This document shows, in pieces, positions 58,272-64,000 of a stretch of DNA of 64,000 nt (positions are counted from its first letter, which is position 1; each line of letters begins with the position of its first letter). The DNA is from CALECP01 sp964389925 (GTDB lineage Bacteria; Chloroflexota; Anaerolineae; Promineifilales; Promineifilaceae): positions 1 through 64,000 of the forward strand of contig CAYMGE010000023.1 of assembly GCA_964389925.1 (NCBI GenBank), written 5' to 3'. Position numbers and translations under genes: made by a program. The notes beneath the pieces were generated by a model. That model was not told the DNA's origin. It did not search any database and worked only from the letters and a program-made list of their open reading frames with translations.

Positions 58272-59267
58272 ATGAGAAAAATTCGATTGGCATTACCAAG
58301 CAAAGGCCGTCTATCAGAGGAGTCATTTGCATTTTTAGCGCGATGTGGACTGAGAGTGTATCGGCCGAATCCCCGCCAGTACATCGCCACTATCCCCAAC
58401 TATCCCCACGTTCAAGTGATCTTGCAACGACCCGGCGACATCGCCACAGGGGTTCGACAGGGAAGCCTTGACTTTGGCATCACGGGCTACGATATATTGG
58501 CAGAGAAAAATTTTGGTCATGAGCAGAAGACGCTCATCATGCACGATGCGCTGGGGTTTGGCCACTGCACGATTAACTTGGCCGCGCCCAACGAGGCTGG
58601 CATTGTCAGTCTTGCTGATCTACGCGAACGGGCGCGTCTAAGCAATGCACCCATTCGCATTGCAACCAAATTTCCGCACGTAACTGGCAAATTTTTGGAT
58701 GGGCAAAATATCACGTCCTATCGCTTAATCGATGCGGAGGGAACGTTAGAGATCGCGCCAATGATCGGATTTGCCGATGTGATTGTCGATCTGGTGTCGT
58801 CGGGGATGACACTGCGTGAAAATGGATTGACACCGCTGACGGGTGGCGAGATTTTGCGCTCGCAGTCTGTCTTGGTCGCAAATCGGACAGCGTTGCAAGA
58901 GCGTGCCGACGTATTGCAGTTTGCGCGAACGCTGCTTGAAAATATCGAGGCGCATTTGCGGGCGAAAGATAGTGTGATGATCGTCGCCAACATGCGGGGT
59001 GAATCGGCCGAAGTCGTCGCGGAAAAGATGTTCGCCCATCGTGAACTCTCAGGCTTGCGAGGCCCGACTATCGCGCCCATTTACACGCGCAACAGCGAAG
59101 GGAAACGCTGGTTTTCAGTCAGCATCGCTGTCCATCGTCGCGAGCTTGACCAAACGATTGCAACCCTGCGCTCGATTGGCGGTAGTGGTGTCATTGTCAC
59201 GCCTGCATTATTTATTTTTGAGGAAGAGCCTGTGCGCTATCGAGCGATGATTGAGGCGTTATGTTAA
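58272..59267 (+). CDS. hisG: ATP phosphoribosyltransferase (long form)
   Basis: 331 aa from the ATG at 58272 directly after the attenuator T-run. The start RKIRLALPSKGRLSEESFAFLARCGL and LDFGITGYDILAE are HisG signatures, with GTLEIAPMIGFADVIVDLVSSGMTLRENGL as the PRPP-binding region. The last ~80 residues (GLRGPTIAPIYTRNSEGKRWFSVSIAVHRRELDQTIATLRSIGGSGVIVTPALF) are the regulatory ACT-like domain of the HisZ-independent long form. It catalyses the first step of histidine synthesis. Confidence 0.95.
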   Translation: MRKIRLALPSKGRLSEESFAFLARCGLRVYRPNPRQYIATIPNYPHVQVILQRPGDIATGVRQGSLDFGITGYDILAEKNFGHEQKTLIMHDALGFGHCTINLAAPNEAGIVSLADLRERARLSNAPIRIATKFPHVTGKFLDGQNITSYRLIDAEGTLEIAPMIGFADVIVDLVSSGMTLRENGLTPLTGGEILRSQSVLVANRTALQERADVLQFARTLLENIEAHLRAKDSVMIVANMRGESAEVVAEKMFAHRELSGLRGPTIAPIYTRNSEGKRWFSVSIAVHRRELDQTIATLRSIGGSGVIVTPALFIFEEEPVRYRAMIEALC

Positions 59268-60589
59268 AAATTTATTCAGTCGAAGAAGCCAACAAAACGA
59301 TTTTAGATCGCGCCACGACCTTTGAGTTTGGCGCGATGACCGATTCACAAAAAGCGTTTGCCACTCGCATCTACGGTGAACCACTTCCGCCTGACGAAGG
59401 TGTGCGCCACATTCTGCGCGACGTTCGTCAACGTGGTGATGCGGCCGTCGCCAAGTGGACAGCGAAACTAGACAACAATGCTCAATCCCAAATTGTCAAT
59501 TGTCAGTCGGCGTGCGCGGATGCCAAAGCGCGGATTGAGCCAGAGCTTTTAGACGCATTGAATTTTGCGGCCGAGCGCATCAGAGCGTTTCATGCGCTGC
59601 AACCCCTCCCCAATTGGACGACAGATACGTTGGGTGGCACGCTGGGACAGCGCGTGACGGCTATTGAGCGTGTGGGCGTGTATGTGCCGGGCGGGACGGC
59701 TCCGCTGCCATCATCTCTGTTGATGGCAGCGATTCCTGCACGAGTGGCGGGCGTGCGCGAGATCGTCGCGGTCACGCCACCCGACAAGGACGGCAATATC
59801 CCCGATGTGATTTTGGCAGCGGCCGCCATCGCCGGGATAGACGAACTATATGCGGTGGGCGGAGCGCAAGCTGTTGGGGCATTGGCATACGGCACAGAAA
59901 CGATCAAGCGTGTCGATAAAATCGTCGGCGCGGGCGGTCTGTACACGACGTTGGCGAAGCGTGAGGTATATGGGATTGTGGGGATTGATGGGATCTATGG
60001 GCCGACAGAGACGGTCGTGGTGGCGGATGAGAGCGCAGATGCAGCGTGGATTTCGGCCGATCTAATCGCGCAAGCCGAGCATGACCTGTTGGCGACGGCG
60101 ATCCTGTTTACGCCATCACGGACGTTGGCTGAGGCGGTGCAGGTCGAAGTAGGCCGACAACTTGAACAGCGTAGCCGCGCTGACATCATCACGCAATCAC
60201 TGGCCGCCCAGAGCGGGGTTGTCATTACAGAAGACGTGGCGCAGGCATGTGCGCTGGCGAGTGATTTTGCGGCCGAACACACCTGTATCGCCACTGAGAA
60301 TCCCGCACAGTGGATTGACAGCATTCCAAACGCGGGCGGTCTTTTTGTCGGTGAGCGGTCGTTTGAAGTGTTGGGCGATTACGTCGCGGGGCCGAGTCAC
60401 ATTATGCCAACGGGCGCGACAGCGCGGTTTGCATCGCCTGTCAATGTGATGGACTTTGTGAAAATTAGCAGTATTGTGATGCTGGATGATGCGAGTTCGG
60501 CCGAACTCAGTCCAATCGCCGCGCGAATTGCGCTGGCTGAAGGGTTGGATGGTCATGCTCAGGCGGCACAAATCAGGCAGACAACATGA
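59261..60589 (+). CDS. hisD: Histidinol dehydrogenase
   Basis: 442 aa. It overlaps hisG by 7 nt. Landmarks are ERVGVYVPGGTAPLPSSLLMAAIPARVAGV, KIVGAGGLYTTLAKREVYGIVGIDGIYGPTETVVVADE, LIAQAEHDLLATAILFTPS and the zinc-site region AEHTCIATENP..GDYVAGPSHIMPTGATARFASPVNVMDFVKISS. It oxidises histidinol to histidine in two NAD+-dependent steps. Second gene of the his operon; its stop overlaps the racemase start (ATGA). Confidence 0.95.
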   Translation: MLKIYSVEEANKTILDRATTFEFGAMTDSQKAFATRIYGEPLPPDEGVRHILRDVRQRGDAAVAKWTAKLDNNAQSQIVNCQSACADAKARIEPELLDALNFAAERIRAFHALQPLPNWTTDTLGGTLGQRVTAIERVGVYVPGGTAPLPSSLLMAAIPARVAGVREIVAVTPPDKDGNIPDVILAAAAIAGIDELYAVGGAQAVGALAYGTETIKRVDKIVGAGGLYTTLAKREVYGIVGIDGIYGPTETVVVADESADAAWISADLIAQAEHDLLATAILFTPSRTLAEAVQVEVGRQLEQRSRADIITQSLAAQSGVVITEDVAQACALASDFAAEHTCIATENPAQWIDSIPNAGGLFVGERSFEVLGDYVAGPSHIMPTGATARFASPVNVMDFVKISSIVMLDDASSAELSPIAARIALAEGLDGHAQAAQIRQTT

Positions 60590-61275
60590 AAACAATCGGA
60601 ATCATCGGCGGCATGAGTTGGGTGTCTACTCAAGATTATTACCGCTATATCAATGAGATAGTCGCCGAGCGACTGGGGGGCAGCCACTCGGCCGAGATTC
60701 TCCTTCACTCCGTCGATTTTGCTCCCATCGAGGCGATGCAAGAAGCAGAAGATTGGGATGGAATGGGCAAACATCTCGCACAAATCGCCCAGCGTCTCGA
60801 AACGGCTGGGGCAGCGTGTATCCTCATTGCGACCAACACAATGCACAATGTTGCTTCAGCCGTTGAAGCCGCTATCTCTATCCCCTTACTCCATATCGCT
60901 GATGCCACCGCAACAGCCGTGCTATCTCAAGGGCTACAAACAGTTGCCCTGTTGGGAACGCGCTACACGATGGAGAAAAATTTTCTCTATGCGCGTTTTG
61001 TCGACAATGGACTGAGCGTGATGCGGCCGAATGACGACGAGCGAACAGCTATTCACGACATTATTTACAATGAACTGGTGTTGAACCAATTTACCGAACC
61101 GAGCCGCGCGACCTATGTTGAGATCATCGACGCGCTGAAGGCACGTGGCGCAGAAGGAATGTTGCTGGCGTGTACCGAAATTCCAATGCTCGTGAAGGCA
61201 ACAGATACAGATGTGCCACTATTTGACACAACCTATTGGCACGCCAAAGCCGCCGTTGACTTTGCGCTCACCTAA
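60586..61275 (+). CDS. Aspartate/glutamate racemase family protein, YgeA-like
   Basis: 229 aa, coupled to hisD by ATGA. The N-terminus is KTIGIIGGMSWVSTQDYYRYINEIV. The first active-site segment reads ILIATNTMHNVAS, with Thr where typical Asp racemases have Cys; the second, MLLACTEIPMLV, keeps its Cys. This Thr/Cys pair is that of E. coli YgeA, a broad amino-acid racemase. A cell-wall or D-amino-acid role is possible, but the his-operon position is unexplained. Confidence 0.87.
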   Translation: MKTIGIIGGMSWVSTQDYYRYINEIVAERLGGSHSAEILLHSVDFAPIEAMQEAEDWDGMGKHLAQIAQRLETAGAACILIATNTMHNVASAVEAAISIPLLHIADATATAVLSQGLQTVALLGTRYTMEKNFLYARFVDNGLSVMRPNDDERTAIHDIIYNELVLNQFTEPSRATYVEIIDALKARGAEGMLLACTEIPMLVKATDTDVPLFDTTYWHAKAAVDFALT

Positions 61276-61279
61276 ACAC

Positions 61280-62521
61280 ATGCAGCCAAAAACCAAGAAT
61301 CAAAAACAAAAAAGCGGCTTTGCCGCAAAACCCTCCCCCCCCACCCCTCTCTCCCAAAGGTTGGAGGGAGAGGGGTTAGGGGTAAGGGTCTCAGAATTGC
61401 CTAGTCAGTCAAAAATCGCTAATTTTGTCCGCCCTGATGTGGTCGAGATGCCACCCTACACACCGATTGTGCCATTTGAGGTTTTGTCGCGCCGCTTGGG
61501 ACGTGACCCTAGCGACATTGTAAAGCTGGATGCAAATGAAAACCCTTATGGAGCCGCCCCAACCGCGCTCAAGTGGATGAAATCTGGCAAATACTTTCAT
61601 ATTTATCCCGATCCTGAAGCCAACCAACTGCGCGAAGCACTGAGCGGCTTTCTCAGCTTTCCTAAAGAGCGCATCATTTGTGGGTTGGGGGCGGATGAGC
61701 TGATCGATCTCGTATTGCGAGTCGTCATCGCACCTGATGATTACGTCGTCGATTGCCCACCTAGCTTTGGCATGTATCCGTTTTCAACCTACGTCAATGC
61801 GGGGCAGTACGTTAAAGTTTGGCGTGATGAGCAGTTTAATTTAGATGTTGCTGGGATTGAAAAAGCAGTCATGGCACACAAGGCAAAAGTGTTGTTTCTC
61901 TGCTCCCCCAACAACCCGAACGGCAGCGTCATAGACAATGAGACAGTGCAAAGATTGTTAAAGCTGCCTGTGCTAGTTGTGCTAGATGAGGCTTACGTCG
62001 AGTTTACGGGCAATCCGTCGCGCATTGACTGGACACTTGAGCATGATAATTTGGTTGTATTGCGAACGTTTAGCAAGCTAGCGGGGTTGGCAGGGCTACG
62101 GATTGGCTATGGGGGATTTCCTGAGTGGTTGATTCCGCACATCATGAAAATTAAGCAGCCGTATAACGTGACGGTCTCGGCCGATTTAGCTGCCCGCGGC
62201 GCACTGCACGACCAAGCATGGCTCACCGAAAAAACGGCTCTCATCGTCGCTGAACGCAATCGCATGGTCGAACAACTCGCCCAATTTGACTTCTTGAAAC
62301 CCTACCCTAGCCACTCAAATTTTGTGCTGTTCAAAGTCGAGGGGCGCGATGCGGGCGAGCTAAAAAAAGAGCTAGAAAAATACGGCGTTCTCGTTCGCTA
62401 CTTTGCGAAACCCGGCGTTGATAACTGTATCCGCATCAGTGCGGGTCGGCCGCAGGACACAGATCGGCTCGTTGCAGCGTTGCGGGCTAGCGGTTTAGCC
62501 GCGCTGACATTGCGGCAATGA
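61280..62521 (+). CDS. hisC: Histidinol-phosphate aminotransferase
   Basis: 413 aa from the ATG at 61280, 4 nt after the racemase stop. The family proper begins near FVRPDVVEMPPYTPIVPFEVL (about residue 48); an ATG at 61449 would give a usual-length protein. Class I/II PLP enzyme: IVKLDANENPYG, CGLGADELIDLVLR, LFLCSPNNPNGS, VVLDEAYVEFTG, and the PLP Lys in LRTFSKLAGLAGLRIGY. It makes histidinol phosphate. The extra N-terminal residues (GFAAKPSPPTPLSQRLEGEGLGV) are coded by a dispersed palindromic repeat. Its 3' end overlaps the convergent CapA gene by 35 nt. Confidence 0.93.
   Translation: MQPKTKNQKQKSGFAAKPSPPTPLSQRLEGEGLGVRVSELPSQSKIANFVRPDVVEMPPYTPIVPFEVLSRRLGRDPSDIVKLDANENPYGAAPTALKWMKSGKYFHIYPDPEANQLREALSGFLSFPKERIICGLGADELIDLVLRVVIAPDDYVVDCPPSFGMYPFSTYVNAGQYVKVWRDEQFNLDVAGIEKAVMAHKAKVLFLCSPNNPNGSVIDNETVQRLLKLPVLVVLDEAYVEFTGNPSRIDWTLEHDNLVVLRTFSKLAGLAGLRIGYGGFPEWLIPHIMKIKQPYNVTVSADLAARGALHDQAWLTEKTALIVAERNRMVEQLAQFDFLKPYPSHSNFVLFKVEGRDAGELKKELEKYGVLVRYFAKPGVDNCIRISAGRPQDTDRLVAALRASGLAALTLRQ
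61311..61376. repeat. Dispersed palindromic repeat inside the hisC 5' coding region
   Basis: It contains GCGGC-TTT-GCCGC (61314-61326), the shared stretch AAAGCGGCTTTGCCGC with AAAACCCTC (to 61335), and ACCCCTCTC (61343-61351) with its complement GAGAGGGGT (61368-61376). The opening 25 nt match the repeat at 20031-20055 with one difference. In frame it encodes a PSPPTPLS-type peptide. Confidence 0.7.
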
Positions 62522-63704
62522 GATCGAGGATGGCGGCCTGTTGCTCGGCCGATGGCAAAATAGGCTTGCCATCAACTTGCAGATAAACAGGCGTAAATGA
62601 GATGTCCATTATCGCCTCTTTTGTAAGTGTCACATGCAGAATAGCACTGCGCGTGCTTTTATTTGTGTCAAATGCAAAGTTGCCCAAACCGTAGACGATT
62701 GTGCCTTTCTCCGTCGTCTCAACCCCCTGCAAAATGTGGGCGTGATGACCAACGACGAGCGTTGCGCCTGCATTGATGGCTGCGTGGGACAGATCATATT
62801 GGATGGGGCTAGGGGGTTCCTGATATTCGTAGCCACTGTGCAGAATGACGATGGCATGATCGACGCTTTGAGCGAGAGCGGCAACATCGGCCGAAATCCC
62901 CGCCACTGTCCCCCAAGCCAACCCCACGCTATCGTCTGTCGCTGTCCAAACCGCCGTGTCAAATCCGTTCCACTCGACTGGTACATTGACATAGCTTAGA
63001 AAGCCAAGCGTGATGCCGTTGAGCGAAATGATGTGAGGGGCGTGCGCTTCGGTCGAGTTGCGTCCAGCCCCAACGGTTGCGATCTGCTCCACCGCTAACA
63101 GTTCCATCCCTTCAAACAGTGCCTCAGCCCCAAAATCGAGTGCATGGTTGTTTGCCAGCGTCATTAGATCAAATCCAACCGTTGCTAGAAGATTTGCCGC
63201 TACCGGTGGTGAGAGAAAACGGTACGCTTTAGGTGCAGGTGTTCCTTCAGTGGCAAGTGCCGTTTCGAGATTGCCGATGGTGTAATCGGCCGATCTCAAA
63301 ATCTCATCCACTTCCCCAAACGGATAATCGACATCTCCTGCCAAAATTGCGTCACCCAAACGACGTGAAAGCATCACATCGCCGACAAACGCCAGCGAAA
63401 TAGGGGCCGGCGTTGGGCTTGGGGAGGGTGTATTTGTTGGCAAAGGCGTTATTGTCGGTGAAGGCGTGTTCGTTGGCGTTGCTGTCGCGGCAGGCTCAGT
63501 CGGTGTAATTGAGATATTTTGAAATTCGCAGGTTTCAAAACACACCTCCGGCATCATTTGCAATGTGGGCAGAGTTAGTTTGGTTGGGCTTGGCGTGGCG
63601 ATGATTGTTGTCACTGGCTGCAACGTTGGATCTGGGAATGGTAGCTGAGACACGCAGCCAGCCATACATAGAATCCAACACAAAAACAGCACAAACTTTC
63701 GCAC
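62487..63704 (-). CDS. CapA-family lipoprotein (poly-gamma-glutamate capsule / metallophosphatase type)
   Basis: 405 aa. The lipoprotein signal is MRKFVLFLCWILCMAGC (Cys17). A Thr/Pro-rich linker (PTNTPSPTITPLPTNTPSPSPTPAP) leads to the CapA domain: SLAFVGDVMLSRRLGDAIL, DYTIGNLETALA, FDLMTLANNHALDFG, VVGHHAHILQGVE and GLGNFAFD. Its metallophosphoesterase-like fold has the D, N and H ligands in place. CapA proteins take part in poly-gamma-glutamate production; many homologues have other, unknown roles. No capB or capC is nearby. Confidence 0.9.
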   Translation of the reverse strand: MRKFVLFLCWILCMAGCVSQLPFPDPTLQPVTTIIATPSPTKLTLPTLQMMPEVCFETCEFQNISITPTEPAATATPTNTPSPTITPLPTNTPSPSPTPAPISLAFVGDVMLSRRLGDAILAGDVDYPFGEVDEILRSADYTIGNLETALATEGTPAPKAYRFLSPPVAANLLATVGFDLMTLANNHALDFGAEALFEGMELLAVEQIATVGAGRNSTEAHAPHIISLNGITLGFLSYVNVPVEWNGFDTAVWTATDDSVGLAWGTVAGISADVAALAQSVDHAIVILHSGYEYQEPPSPIQYDLSHAAINAGATLVVGHHAHILQGVETTEKGTIVYGLGNFAFDTNKSTRSAILHVTLTKEAIMDISFTPVYLQVDGKPILPSAEQQAAILDLIAAMSARLNR

Positions 63705-63807
63705 ATTGAGATTATAGCGGTAACATTGTAGGGAGTGAAAATTTTAGCTGTAAGTTGCGAGTTGCAAGTAATTTTTTACCGGCCACTAGCCACTAATCAC
63801 TACATCT

Positions 63808-64000
63808 ATGTTAACTGAACTGTATATCCGCAACTTTGCCATTATTGACGAATTGCGTCTGCCAATTGCGCCGGGCTTTAACGTGCTGTCGGGCGAGACG
63901 GGCGCGGGTAAGTCGATTATTTTAGATGGAATCATGCTTATTTTGGGCGGTCGGGCTGATCGCTCGATGATTCGTGCTGAGACAAAAAAGGCTTCGATTG
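63808..64000 (+). CDS. recN: DNA repair protein RecN, N-terminal part (cut by window end)
   Basis: The first 64 codons are present. They read MLTELYIRNFAIIDELRLP, then GFNVLSGETGAGKSIILDGIMLILGGRAD, with Walker A GETGAGKS at about residues 32-39. This is the SMC-like ATPase head of RecN, which gathers DNA ends in double-strand-break repair. The gene runs beyond the window. The 103-nt gap to the divergent CapA gene should hold both promoters. Confidence 0.93.
   Translation, partial: MLTELYIRNFAIIDELRLPIAPGFNVLSGETGAGKSIILDGIMLILGGRADRSMIRAETKKASI

Noticed and set aside
1..64000. rRNA genes, prophage structural genes or CRISPR-Cas
   Set aside because: None was recognised; only integrases, partition-type genes and small mobile elements are present.

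Overview
The window is bacterial chromosome with dense genes on both strands, short intergenic gaps and moderate GC. Gene content suggests a Chloroflexota (Anaerolineae-like) bacterium: large surface proteins anchored by a C-terminal membrane helix, STAND and AAA regulators, a bacterial PHAX domain, scpB and recN. This taxonomic call is an inference from gene style; no rRNA is present. A short palindrome, TCGGCCGA (core CGGCCG), recurs every few hundred bases almost throughout, much as HIP1 does in cyanobacteria.

Layout. 0-11.4 kb holds housekeeping and envelope genes: a B12-type radical SAM protein, a pyrophosphatase / 2-hydroxyacid dehydrogenase / FAH-hydrolase cluster, a WecG-type glycosyltransferase fused to a STAS domain, a sulfotransferase, an unusual P-type ATPase, an RmlC-like epimerase and scpB. 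11.5-25.5 kb is a surface and regulation region: a 1210-aa membrane-anchored putative metalloprotease, a STAND ATPase translationally coupled to a TPR protein, a 40-codon membrane micropeptide, an AAA/winged-helix regulator and a 1690-aa SdrD-B repeat protein. 25.5-36.9 kb holds a GT39-type mannosyltransferase, a PHAX-domain protein, a Xaa-Pro peptidase, a second AAA/winged-helix regulator, a tocopherol-cyclase-like protein, an acyl-CoA dehydrogenase, a META-domain lipoprotein and an LRR protein.

36.9-46.5 kb is accessory and plasmid-like. It has a putative replication or DNA-binding protein with a predicted antisense RNA over its leader, a DUF234-type ATPase, a ParA/RHH pair behind a helically phased TTGAGTG array, and a second, ParA-less RHH pair. 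Within it a 2.2-kb serine-recombinase element has split a tRNA-Pro(CGG) gene into two complementary halves and carries an intact tRNA-Pro(CGG).

46.6-63.7 kb is amino-acid biosynthesis mixed with mobile and toxin genes. argC is preceded by an Arg-rich leader peptide and mutually exclusive RNA hairpins, a textbook attenuator geometry. hisG is preceded by a His-rich leader peptide and terminator, and argD by a shorter Arg-containing uORF. argB, argD, an ArgA-like acetyltransferase, argG, hisG, hisD and hisC together cover much of Arg and His synthesis. Between them lie a MOSC protein, two Rpn-family nucleases, a formylglycine-generating-enzyme-fold protein whose last 120 bases look like a diversity-generating-retroelement variable region, a Phd/RelE pair and a GxxExxY gene bounded by inverted repeats. 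The window ends in the start of recN.

The strongest novelty candidates are the arginine attenuator (with its His counterpart and apparently near-leaderless leader ORFs), the split tRNA with a carried replacement, the DGR-like variable region with no retroelement nearby, and the HIP1-like palindrome.
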